This document shows positions 55,909-64,000 of a DNA stretch of 64,000 bases, in pieces. The notes under the pieces were generated by a model that saw nothing but the letters and a program-made list of their open reading frames with translations, was not told where the DNA came from and ran no database searches. Location: the NCBI RefSeq assembly GCF_002939185.1, contig NZ_POVL01000023.1:1-64000 (forward strand). The letters run 5' to 3'. Both the position numbers and the translations under genes were made by a program. Origin of the DNA: Enterobacter sichuanensis. Lineage in GTDB: Bacteria; Pseudomonadota; Gammaproteobacteria; Enterobacterales; Enterobacteriaceae. Within the stretch, counting starts at the first letter, position 1. Each line of letters begins with the position of its first letter.

Positions 55909-56412
55909 ATGAATAATAAAAATTTTCATACGCTGTGGTTACTCTTTTACGCGGTGGTTTTCGCCCTTGTCAGTGGTTGTACGTCGTCTTCACACAGCGA
56001 CCCTTCCCGCTACAATCTGCAGTTTCAGGCCCATCCACAAATCAATGAATCTGCGCCGCTTAAGGTTCGGGTGTTGTTGCTGAAATCCGATGCGGATTTT
56101 ATGTCCAGCGACTTCTACTCCCTGCAAAACAACGCGTCAGCCACGCTTGGCGCGAATTTGCTGAACAGCGATGTTTTCTTCCTGATGCCGGGACAACTGT
56201 CTAAAACCCTCAGCGGGCAAAGCTCTCCGGAGGCCCGCTACATCGGTGTGATGGCGGAATATCAGATGCTGGATGGCAAAAAATGGCGCGTTTCACTCCC
56301 TCTGCCTGTGCCTGGCGAAAATCATATCTACCAGTTCTGGAAATGGTCCGCAGATGAGCTTCAGGCCAACGTCTTTCTCGACGTGAACGGCATTCGGGTC
56401 ATCAGCCAGTAA
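55909..56412 (+). CDS. tssJ: Type VI secretion outer membrane lipoprotein TssJ
   Basis: The 167-residue lipoprotein (lipobox LVSGC, Cys 24) is the outer membrane element of the TssJLM trans-envelope complex and contacts the periplasmic part of TssM. The transthyretin-like core is recognised by PLKVRVLLLKSDADFMSSDFYSLQ and the loop ending near LMPGQ. It precedes tssK. Confidence 0.93.
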   Translation: MNNKNFHTLWLLFYAVVFALVSGCTSSSHSDPSRYNLQFQAHPQINESAPLKVRVLLLKSDADFMSSDFYSLQNNASATLGANLLNSDVFFLMPGQLSKTLSGQSSPEARYIGVMAEYQMLDGKKWRVSLPLPVPGENHIYQFWKWSADELQANVFLDVNGIRVISQ

Positions 56413-56440
56413 CGCGCTTCATAACAGGAAACACATCATC

Positions 56441-57784
56441 ATGACCAAAGCAGAAAAGGTCGTCTGGACCGAAGGCATGTTCCTGCGTCCACACCATTTT
56501 CAGCGGACTGAAAGTTATCTGCTCAACCATGTTCGTGAATGGGGTGCGCTGCAGCGTTCTTATCTGTGGGGCTTTCTCGACGTTGAACTGGATGAAGCGA
56601 TGCTTCGCCAGGGATGCATTGCCCTGAGCTACTGCAGCGGGTTGTTGCCGGACGGCACCTTCTTCCAGGTGCGTAACGGGCGCAACGGTCCTGTGCCGCT
56701 GAAAATTCCTGACAACCTCACCAATGAAAAGGTGGTGCTCGCGCTGCCGGTTCGTCGTGGCGAGAAAGAAGAGGTGATTTTTAGCGAAGAGCCAGCCTCA
56801 CTGGCGCGCTTTATCGCGTTCGAGCAAGAGGTGGAAGACGATAACGCCATGTCGGTGGGGGATGCCACCGTCCAGTTTGGCCGCCTGCGTCTGACCCTGA
56901 TGCTGGAAAAAGATCTCACCGCTGAATGGACCGCCATCGGCGTGGCGTTTGTGGCTGAGAAACGTAACGACAACCACGTGCGGCTCGATAACAGCTACAT
57001 CCCGCCGATGCTGAACGCCAACAACAGCCCGCAGATCTACAGCATGATTAACGATCTGCACGGCTTGCTGGTGCAGCGCAGCCAGCAGATTGGCGGTCGT
57101 CTGCGCCAGCCCGGCCGCTTCAACACCTCTGAAATGATCGAGTTTACGCTGCTGTCGCTGGTTAACCGTCATCTGGGTGAGGTGTCTCATTTAAAAACCC
57201 TCCCGCTGGTGCACCCGGAAACGCTGTGGCGCAGCTGGCTGCCGTTTGCCACCGAGCTCACCACCTGGACTTCGCAACGCACCGCGGAAAGCGTGCTGCC
57301 GATTTACGATCATGACGATCTGGCAAACTGCTTCAGCAAACTGATGCTGATGCTGCGTCAGGGACTGTCGCTGGTGATGGAAGACCACGCGATCCAGCTG
57401 CCGCTTAACGAGCGCTCTCATGGCCTGAACATCGCCACGGTGCCTGAAACCAGCATGGTGCGTGAGTTTGGCTTCGTGCTGGCGGTAAAAGCCAACGTGC
57501 CAGGCGAACACCTGCAAACCCATTTCCCGGCCCAGATGAAGATCGCACCAGTCTCAAAAATCCGCGATCTGGTCCAGCTGCAGCTGCCGGGCATAATGCT
57601 GCGCGCCATGCCGGTCGCGCCGCCGCAGATCCCGTGGCATGCCGGCTACAGCTACTTCGAGCTCGAGAAGGGCAGCGAGCTGTGGCACGAGATGGATAAG
57701 TCCGGCGCATTCGCCCTGCATCTTGCAGGGGAGTTCCCGGGGCTGGATATGGAGTTTTGGGCCATCCGTAGCCCGACAGAATAA
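56441..57784 (+). CDS. tssK: Type VI secretion baseplate protein TssK
   Basis: The 447-residue cytoplasmic protein joins the baseplate wedges to the TssJLM membrane complex. The family N-terminus (KVVWTEGMFLRPHHFQRTESYL) and the C-terminal LPGIMLRAMPVAPPQIPWHAGYSYFELEKGSELW are typical. An AGGAAA lies ahead of the ATG. It precedes tssL by 17 bases. Confidence 0.96.
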   Translation: MTKAEKVVWTEGMFLRPHHFQRTESYLLNHVREWGALQRSYLWGFLDVELDEAMLRQGCIALSYCSGLLPDGTFFQVRNGRNGPVPLKIPDNLTNEKVVLALPVRRGEKEEVIFSEEPASLARFIAFEQEVEDDNAMSVGDATVQFGRLRLTLMLEKDLTAEWTAIGVAFVAEKRNDNHVRLDNSYIPPMLNANNSPQIYSMINDLHGLLVQRSQQIGGRLRQPGRFNTSEMIEFTLLSLVNRHLGEVSHLKTLPLVHPETLWRSWLPFATELTTWTSQRTAESVLPIYDHDDLANCFSKLMLMLRQGLSLVMEDHAIQLPLNERSHGLNIATVPETSMVREFGFVLAVKANVPGEHLQTHFPAQMKIAPVSKIRDLVQLQLPGIMLRAMPVAPPQIPWHAGYSYFELEKGSELWHEMDKSGAFALHLAGEFPGLDMEFWAIRSPTE

Positions 57785-57801
57785 TAAAGCGAGCGCTTAA
57801 T

Positions 57802-59040
57802 ATGCAGGAACGACAGGACACCGGCAGTGATGCCGCGTTTACCGGAGCCAGTAGCAACAATCAGCTGGTGGCGGCCGCCAACCCGCTGCTTAATGCGATC
57901 CCGCAGATCCGTCATTCGGTGTCGCATGACGATCAGGTGGCGTTGCGCCAGCGTCTGATCGATGAGATTCGCCGTTTCGAAGTCCGCTGCCAGCAGGCGG
58001 GGCTGCCCTACGAAGTGATCGTCGGGGCGCGTTACTGCCTGTGCACAGCGCTCGATGAGGCCGCCGCGCTTACCCCCTGGGGCAGCAGCGGCGTCTGGTC
58101 AAGCAATGGGCTGCTGGTGACGTTCCATAACGAAACGTGGGGCGGCGAGAAGTTCTTCCAACTGCTGGCGCGCCTGTCGCAAAACCCGCGCGAGCATATC
58201 CTGCTGCTGGAGATGATCAACTACTGTCTGCTGCTTGGCTTCGAAGGACGTTACCGGGTGCTGGACAATGGCCGCACCCAGCTTGACACCATCAAGCAGC
58301 GTCTGTGGCAGATGATCCGCGGCGTGCGCGGCAGCTACCCGCCGCCGCTCTCGCCCCATCCGGAAGATCGCCCGGTGCTGCGTAAACTGTGGCGGCCGAT
58401 GGTGCCCCTGTGGGCCTGCGTGGCGCTGGCCGGGTTTATCGCCTGCCTGTTCTACATCATTCTCAACTGGCGTCTTGGCGACAACACCAACCCGGTGCTG
58501 GCGAAGATTTACCAGTCCCAGCTGCCGGAAACCACCATCCAGCAACCGGCACGCCAGATGCCCGCGGTGCTCAATCTGCGTGGTTTCCTGAAGCCGGAAA
58601 TCGAGGCGGGTCTGGTGGCGGTGAAGGACGAAGCGGACCGCAGCGTCGTTATCCTGAAGGGTGATGGTCTGTTTGCCTCCGCCTCGACCGTCGTGCGCGA
58701 CCGCTATGAACCGGTCATCAACCGCATTGCACAGGCGATGAATAACGTCAGCGGCAAAATTCTGGTGGTGGGCTACAGCGACAACGTGCCGATTCGCAGC
58801 GCGCGCTTTGCCTCTAACTATGAACTTTCTCTGGAACGTGCCCGCTCGGTACAAAAAATGCTGCAGGGAAGCCTCTCTCAGCCTGCCCGCGTGAAAGCGG
58901 AAGGGCGGGGCGAGATTAACCCGGTAGCGCCGAACACGACGCCAGAAAACCGTGCCCGTAACCGCCGTGTGGAAATTACTCTGCTGGTGTCGCCTGAAAA
59001 TACGCAGGCTGAGCTGAACGGATTGCCGCAAGGAAACTAA
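57802..59040 (+). CDS. tssL: Type VI secretion protein TssL with OmpA domain
   Basis: The 412-residue inner membrane protein has a cytoplasmic DotU domain (residues 25-180, with ARYCLCTALDEAAALTPWG), one membrane helix at about 200-222, and a periplasmic OmpA/Pal domain (about 275-400, with NYELSLERARSVQKML and NRRVEITL) that anchors the apparatus to peptidoglycan. This extended form makes a separate TagL-type anchor unnecessary. Its stop is two bases before the tssM start. Confidence 0.95.
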   Translation: MQERQDTGSDAAFTGASSNNQLVAAANPLLNAIPQIRHSVSHDDQVALRQRLIDEIRRFEVRCQQAGLPYEVIVGARYCLCTALDEAAALTPWGSSGVWSSNGLLVTFHNETWGGEKFFQLLARLSQNPREHILLLEMINYCLLLGFEGRYRVLDNGRTQLDTIKQRLWQMIRGVRGSYPPPLSPHPEDRPVLRKLWRPMVPLWACVALAGFIACLFYIILNWRLGDNTNPVLAKIYQSQLPETTIQQPARQMPAVLNLRGFLKPEIEAGLVAVKDEADRSVVILKGDGLFASASTVVRDRYEPVINRIAQAMNNVSGKILVVGYSDNVPIRSARFASNYELSLERARSVQKMLQGSLSQPARVKAEGRGEINPVAPNTTPENRARNRRVEITLLVSPENTQAELNGLPQGN

Positions 59041-59042
59041 GG

Positions 59043-62000
59043 ATGCTGACTACACTTCTTTCCATTTTGACCAACCGCATTCTGTGGAGCTTCCTCGGCG
59101 TAACGGCGCTTGCGGCGGTGATCTGGATGATTGGTCCCCTGTTGTCCATCGTGGACACCCGACCGCTTGAATCTGAGCAGAACCGTATTATCAGCATCGC
59201 CGTGGTCTATCTGCTCTGGGCGCAGGGCCACATTCTGCCGCGGCTGTACAATGCCTGGCTGAACCGCAAGCTGATGGACAAGCTCAATGAGAACACCACC
59301 AGCCCGGAAGCGGCGGATCCGCAGAAACGGCTGAACAACGAGGAGCAGATCCTCGCCAGCCGCTTTGATGAAGCCGCGCAGATGCTGAAAAAAGCGCACT
59401 TCAGCAAAGCGGGACAGGGTGCCCAGTGGACGCAGCGCTTCAGCACGCAATATCTCTATCAGCTGCCGTGGTACGTCATTATCGGCGCGCCAGGTTCGGG
59501 GAAAACCACGGCGCTGGTGAATTCCGGCCTGCAGTTCCCGCTGGCCGACCGGTTCGGTAAGACCGCGCTGCGGGGCATTGGCGGTACGCGTAACTGCGAC
59601 TGGTGGTTCACCAACGAGGCGGTACTGCTGGACACGGCGGGTCGCTACACCACGCAGGAGAGTGAGCAGGTGCAGGACGCCGGCGAATGGCTGCAGTTCA
59701 TGGGGCTACTGCGCAAGTATCGCCGCCGCCAGCCGATCAACGGCGTCATCATTACCATCAGCATTTCTGACCTGCTCACCCAGTCTGCCGAGGCGTCCCG
59801 TCAGCAGGCGGTGAACCTGCGTCAGCGTCTGTCTGAACTGCATGAACAGCTGGGCATTCGCTTCCCGGTCTACGTGATGGTAACCAAGGCCGACCTGCTT
59901 AAAGGCTTCCGCGCCTGGTTTGCCGACTACGACAAAGCGCAGCGCGACCAGATCTGGGGCTTTACCCTGCCATGGGAGCAGACTAAACACGCCGATTTCG
60001 ACCTGATGGGCAACTTCCACCAGGAGTTTTCGCTTTTACAGCAGCGCCTGGATGCCGGGCTGCCGGAAACCATGCTCAAAGAGCATGACGCTAAAACCCG
60101 TGCCGAAGCGTATCTCTTCCCGCAGGAGTTCGCTGCCCTGCGTCCGCTGCTGGCGGATTACCTGAGCACGGTCTTCGCCCGCTCCAACTTTGAAACCGAG
60201 TTCTCCCCACGCGGGATTTACTTCGCCAGCGGTACTCAGGAAGGGATGCCGTTCGACCGGGTGATGGGCGAACTGAACCGTGCGCTGTCGCTGCCGGAAG
60301 GGGATGAGTCAGCACACTGGGATTCGGTCAGCAAAGAAGCGCCTATTCCGGGCGCAAAAGGCCAGAGTTTCTTCATTAAAAACCTGCTGCAAAACGTCAT
60401 TTTCCAGGAAGCCGGCATCGCCGGTGAAAACCGCTGGTGGGAACTGCGCAACCGGGCGGTGATCTGGTCTGGCTACGCGGCGCTGCTGGCCCTGCTGGTG
60501 ATCCTGGGTGGCCTGTGGCTGACCAGCTATGCCAAAAACAAGGCTTATCTGGACGAGGTGGATGCGAAAGTACCCCTACTGGACCAGCAGAGCAAAGCGT
60601 TGCAGAACCAGCCTCAGCGCGATCTGTTCGATTTGCTGCCGCTGCTGAACGGGCTGGTAGATCTGCCGAAAAGCGACGCCTTTGACGTCAACGACCCGCC
60701 GGTCTCCCGCCGTATGGGGCTTTACCGTGGGGATGACGTCAGCGACGCCGCCCAGTCGCTGTACCAGAAAGCGCTGGATCAGATGCTGTTGCCTGCCGTC
60801 GCCATGCACATCACCACCTGGCTTCGTAACGACAACGGCAGCGATGTGGAATACAGCTATGAAGCGCTGAAGGCTTATCAGATGCTCTACCAGCCGAAGC
60901 ACTATGACGGTAAATTCCTGCACTCGTGGGTGATGCTCAACCTGCAGCGTAACCTGCCGCAGAACGTGACGAAGGCGCAGCTGCAGCAGCTTGAATGGCA
61001 CCTGACGCAGCTGCTGGAGCCGAAAATTCAGGCCTCCCCGTACGCGCAGGACGAGTCCCTGGTGGCGCGCGAAAGAGCGATGATCAACCAGCAGCCGCTT
61101 TCCACGCGCGTGTACGGTCGTCTCAAGCGCCTGCTGGAGCATGATGAAAACCTTAAACCGGTCTCCCTTTCCGACCTGGGCGGACCGCAGAGCGAGCTGG
61201 TCTTTTCCCGCAAAAGCGGTAAGCCGGTGAGTGAAGGTGTGCCGGGCCTCTATACGCCGGACGGCTACTGGAAAAGCTTTAACAGCCAGATTGACAGCGT
61301 CACCACGGCACTGCACGAGGACGACGCCTGGGTGCTGGGGGCCAGCACCGCGCAGGAGGATAAACAGCAGATCGATAACGCCGTGCGCCAGCTCTACATG
61401 CGCGACTTTATCGCTAACTGGGATAGCTTTCTTGCCGACATTCAGCTGAATAACAGCGCCGATCTTTCCCAGCGCATCAACACCGCGCGCCTGCTCTCGG
61501 GCGCAAACTCGCCGCTGCGCCGTCTGGTGCAGAACCTGAGCCAGGTACTGACGCTGTCGCGTAATGCACCGACGCCGGAAGAGGCGGGTAAAGCACAGGA
61601 GCAAAGCAACCGGGCGACCCGCACCCTGGAAGCGCTGTTCAGCAATAATGACAATGCCCCGACGCAGGCTGCGGTGGTTACCCAGGCGCCGGAGCAGCTG
61701 GTGACCGACCACTATGCGCCGATGATTGAGCTGGCCCAGCCGCTGGAGAAGGGCGGGAAAACCATCGTCTTTGATGATTTTCTCAAGCAGGTGGATGAGC
61801 TGTATCGTTACCTGACCGCCGTACAGGACGCCGCCAACAGCGGCATGCCGGCCCCGGGTGGCGAGGCGATAAGCCGCCTGCAGGCCAGCGCCGGTCGTCT
61901 GCCGGGCGGGCTGCAAACCATGTTCAGCAATATGGCGGTAGGCGCCAGCAGCGACACTCAGCGCCGTGACCTGGAAAACGTGCGTAAGCGAATCAGCGTT

Positions 62001-62663
62001 GAGGTGGGTGGTTTCTGCCGTCAGGCCATTGCCGGTCGCTACCCGCTGGTGCGCAGCGCCAGCACCGAGGTGACCCCTGACGATCTGGCGCGCATGTTTG
62101 CGCCGGGCACCGGACTGATGGACGCCTTCTTCCGCGACAACCTGACCAACAAGGTAGACACCACCCAGGCGAACTGGCGCTTTATGCCGGGCATCGACGG
62201 TAAAACGCTGCCGGGCAGCGAAGGGCTGCTGAGACCGTTCCAGCAGGCCCAGTCTATTCGCGATGCCTTCTTTGCTAACGGGGCAACCACGCCGTCCTTC
62301 AAGGTGACGGTACGCACCGTGCGAATGGATAACACCATTCTGAACCTGACCCTGGACGTTGACGGCCAGCTGCTGCGCTACAGCCATGGCCCGCAGGCCG
62401 TGCAGATCATGAACTGGCCGGGGCCGGGCGGTACCAACCAGGTGCGTATGCAGCTGGGCCTGGCGAACGGCAGCACGGCAACGCTGGTGACCAACGGCGC
62501 CTGGGCACTGAACCGCTTCTTCGATAAAGCGAGCACCAGCCCGGGGGCGGGGAGCCTGAGCCGTCAGGCCACCTTCAACGTTGACGGACATCAGGTTACG
62601 CTGGAGTTTGCGCCAAACAGCATTCGCAACCCGTTCCAGCTTCCTCGTTTCTCATGCCCATAA
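59043..62663 (+). CDS. tssM: Type VI secretion inner membrane protein TssM (IcmF)
   Basis: The 1206-residue IcmF-family protein spans the inner membrane and reaches TssJ. Hydrophobic helices lie near 12-36, 48-66 and 473-495. The cytoplasmic domain between the last two has a Walker A motif GAPGSGKT (148-155) and downstream VLLDTAGRYTTQ; the periplasmic part holds the IcmF-related and DUF1215-type C-terminal regions. Length is typical. It starts two bases after tssL and is followed 16 bases later by tagF. Confidence 0.96.
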   Translation: MLTTLLSILTNRILWSFLGVTALAAVIWMIGPLLSIVDTRPLESEQNRIISIAVVYLLWAQGHILPRLYNAWLNRKLMDKLNENTTSPEAADPQKRLNNEEQILASRFDEAAQMLKKAHFSKAGQGAQWTQRFSTQYLYQLPWYVIIGAPGSGKTTALVNSGLQFPLADRFGKTALRGIGGTRNCDWWFTNEAVLLDTAGRYTTQESEQVQDAGEWLQFMGLLRKYRRRQPINGVIITISISDLLTQSAEASRQQAVNLRQRLSELHEQLGIRFPVYVMVTKADLLKGFRAWFADYDKAQRDQIWGFTLPWEQTKHADFDLMGNFHQEFSLLQQRLDAGLPETMLKEHDAKTRAEAYLFPQEFAALRPLLADYLSTVFARSNFETEFSPRGIYFASGTQEGMPFDRVMGELNRALSLPEGDESAHWDSVSKEAPIPGAKGQSFFIKNLLQNVIFQEAGIAGENRWWELRNRAVIWSGYAALLALLVILGGLWLTSYAKNKAYLDEVDAKVPLLDQQSKALQNQPQRDLFDLLPLLNGLVDLPKSDAFDVNDPPVSRRMGLYRGDDVSDAAQSLYQKALDQMLLPAVAMHITTWLRNDNGSDVEYSYEALKAYQMLYQPKHYDGKFLHSWVMLNLQRNLPQNVTKAQLQQLEWHLTQLLEPKIQASPYAQDESLVARERAMINQQPLSTRVYGRLKRLLEHDENLKPVSLSDLGGPQSELVFSRKSGKPVSEGVPGLYTPDGYWKSFNSQIDSVTTALHEDDAWVLGASTAQEDKQQIDNAVRQLYMRDFIANWDSFLADIQLNNSADLSQRINTARLLSGANSPLRRLVQNLSQVLTLSRNAPTPEEAGKAQEQSNRATRTLEALFSNNDNAPTQAAVVTQAPEQLVTDHYAPMIELAQPLEKGGKTIVFDDFLKQVDELYRYLTAVQDAANSGMPAPGGEAISRLQASAGRLPGGLQTMFSNMAVGASSDTQRRDLENVRKRISVEVGGFCRQAIAGRYPLVRSASTEVTPDDLARMFAPGTGLMDAFFRDNLTNKVDTTQANWRFMPGIDGKTLPGSEGLLRPFQQAQSIRDAFFANGATTPSFKVTVRTVRMDNTILNLTLDVDGQLLRYSHGPQAVQIMNWPGPGGTNQVRMQLGLANGSTATLVTNGAWALNRFFDKASTSPGAGSLSRQATFNVDGHQVTLEFAPNSIRNPFQLPRFSCP

Positions 62664-62679
62664 CCGCAAGGACAGCCGT

Positions 62680-63396
62680 ATGACGAATACCCCTGCGATG
62701 AACCGCTACAGCTGGTATGGCAAATTACCCAGCGCCGGAGATTTTTTGCAGCGCCGCTTTCCTGACACCTTACAGCGCCAGTGGTCGCACTGGTTTCAGG
62801 TCGGTCTGCTGGCCTGGCAACAGGAAGAGCAGCGCAGCGGCGAGCGCCAGTTTCACAAAGCCCCGGTCTGGAATTTTGTTGTACCGCCGATGCTGGGCAG
62901 CCAGATGATCCAGATGGGCTGTCTGCTGCCCGGCCGCGACAGCGTTGGCCGCCAGTACCCGGTGTGCCTGCAGCTGAGCTTCGCCCCGTCTGAATGGTCG
63001 ACCAGCCTGCTCAGCCAGGCTGAGAGCTGGTACCAGCAGATTGGGCGCCTGGGTCTGCACGCGGTGCGCAACAGTTTTTCCGCCTCGCAGCTGGATGAAA
63101 TGCTGATGACCATTCCGGCGCCGCAGCCCGTCGAGCCGCAAAAGCGTTCCGACATCCTTGACGTGATCGGTTATGACGAGGATGGTCAGAACACCCTGGG
63201 CTGGCCACAGGCGGCAGAATGTTTTGATCCCCTTCGGCAGACCAGCTACTGGTGGACCAACCGCTGCGACGGTTACCCGCTGTACACCCACGTTCACAGC
63301 GGTAACTTTACCGGGCAGCTTTTCACCCTGCTGTTCGATCCGGCAGGGGGGGCCCGCCCGGGCCGTCACGGTCTCTATCCGCCCATGTTTGAATAA
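62680..63396 (+). CDS. tagF: Type VI secretion-associated protein TagF
   Basis: The 238-residue product begins MTNTPAMNRYSWYGKLPSAG and has the conserved WYGKLPSAGDFLQRRFP and PGRDSVGRQYPVCL motifs of the TagF (DUF2094/ImpM) family. In other bacteria TagF is a post-translational repressor of type VI assembly that acts through the Fha protein and is relieved by PppA/TagF signalling. The ATG at 62680, with AAGGA upstream, is preferred; the reading frame remains open 33 codons into the end of tssM. tssA follows after 11 bases. Confidence 0.92.
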   Translation: MTNTPAMNRYSWYGKLPSAGDFLQRRFPDTLQRQWSHWFQVGLLAWQQEEQRSGERQFHKAPVWNFVVPPMLGSQMIQMGCLLPGRDSVGRQYPVCLQLSFAPSEWSTSLLSQAESWYQQIGRLGLHAVRNSFSASQLDEMLMTIPAPQPVEPQKRSDILDVIGYDEDGQNTLGWPQAAECFDPLRQTSYWWTNRCDGYPLYTHVHSGNFTGQLFTLLFDPAGGARPGRHGLYPPMFE

Positions 63397-63407
63397 GCAG
63401 GGATCTT

Positions 63408-64000
63408 ATGAATATCGAAGAATTTCTCGCGCCAATAAGCCCCGACAAGCCCTGCGGCGAAAACCTGGAGTACGACGCTGATTTTCAGAGCATGAACCAG
63501 GCAAGCCTCGGGAAAGCGGAACAGCAGTTTGGCGACACCATTATCCCGGCAGAGCCAGCGGACTGGAACACGGTGGAAAAATTCGCCACCAGCCTGCTGA
63601 CCCGCACCAAAGATCTTCGCGTGCTGCTGGCGTTAACCCATGCCTGGACACGCCGTCGCGGGCTGGCCGGCTACGCAGACGGATTACTGCTGGTGCAGGA
63701 GGCGATCACCCGTTACTGGGAGCCGCTCTATCCGCTGCTGGAAGAGTATGGCGAAACCGATCCGTTTTACCGCATTAACGCCCTGGCGGGGCTGAGCGAC
63801 AAGTCTGAACTCACCGTCGCGGTGCGAAACGCCTCGCTGCTGCGTTCAAACGGCGATGAAATTTCGCTACGTGATGCCCAGGCGCTGCTGGACGGCAGTA
63901 AGACGGAGTGTCCGGACTATCCCGGTGGCCGTCCAAGGCTGATTGACGAGCTCTCCCGCGGCGACCAGCCAGGAACCGCAGCGGTTATCGTCATTAACGA
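63408..64000 (+). CDS. tssA: Type VI secretion protein TssA (partial, runs off the window)
   Basis: The first 197 codons are in the window (MNIEEFLAPISPDKPCGENL onward). The ImpA N-terminal domain is present: PCGENLEYDADF, DLRVLLALTHAWTRRRGLAGYADGL and YWEPLYPLLEE. TssA proteins prime or cap the tail sheath at the baseplate. Class and C-terminal domain cannot be judged because the gene is cut at 64000. It has CAGGGA upstream of the ATG. Confidence 0.93.
   Translation, partial: MNIEEFLAPISPDKPCGENLEYDADFQSMNQASLGKAEQQFGDTIIPAEPADWNTVEKFATSLLTRTKDLRVLLALTHAWTRRRGLAGYADGLLLVQEAITRYWEPLYPLLEEYGETDPFYRINALAGLSDKSELTVAVRNASLLRSNGDEISLRDAQALLDGSKTECPDYPGGRPRLIDELSRGDQPGTAAVIVIN

Noticed and set aside
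60576-62591. A 671-codon open frame antisense to tssM
   Set aside because: It has no recognisable domain, an odd composition rich in Arg, His and Gln, and lies wholly opposite a well-supported gene; it reflects GC-rich codon structure.

Overview
The window is a chromosomal segment of a member of the Enterobacteriaceae. Gene content, near-identity to Escherichia coli and Salmonella proteins, and a GC-rich coding composition suggest Enterobacter or a close relative such as Lelliottia or Leclercia. The genus is inferred; the family is well supported.

Positions 1-40000 are mostly conserved core genome. Going left to right: yobF-cspC, a second FtsI-type penicillin-binding protein of the kind described in Salmonella as PBP3SAL, rlmA, the manganese exporter mntP with its riboswitch and two MntR-box-like palindromes, yobD and manXYZ (reverse strand), a small leader ORF (yoaL-like) overlapping yoaE, pdeD, sdaA, nudL, pabB, yoaH, yoaB, the LexA-boxed helicase gene yoaA, tsaB, yeaY, fadD with a FadR operator, and rnd. 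rnd is followed directly by minE-minD-minC, ycgL, ycgM and ycgN, then dsbB, nhaB, fadR, ycgB, dadAX, cvrA, ldcA, emtA, ycgR (with a sigma-28 promoter) and ymgE. In E. coli K-12 the rnd and min blocks lie far apart; here they are joined, as I recall for Salmonella.

Positions 37900-54400 are accessory. They hold a Fur-boxed siderophore receptor, periplasmic trehalase (treA), and a divergent sugar symporter plus carbohydrate porin with a LacI-type operator but no hydrolase. Next come an AraC regulator with a divergent drug or nucleoside exporter, a second type I GAPDH, and a GlxA-type regulator split by a frameshift. A perfect palindrome then precedes a membrane fatty-acid-desaturase-like gene that overlaps, by four bases, a gene for a PhnD-type binding protein lacking a signal peptide. 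A LysR regulator and a YdeP-like molybdoenzyme follow. This desaturase/PhnD pair with its operator and damaged regulator is the least explained part of the window.

Positions 54400-55390 are an AT-rich stretch without a convincing gene. It leads into the start of a type VI secretion locus: an SH3-type lipoprotein, tssJ, tssK, an extended tssL with an OmpA domain, tssM, tagF and the beginning of tssA, which runs off the window end. Together these encode the membrane complex and baseplate anchor of the machine; the sheath, tip, ATPase and effector genes must lie beyond the window.
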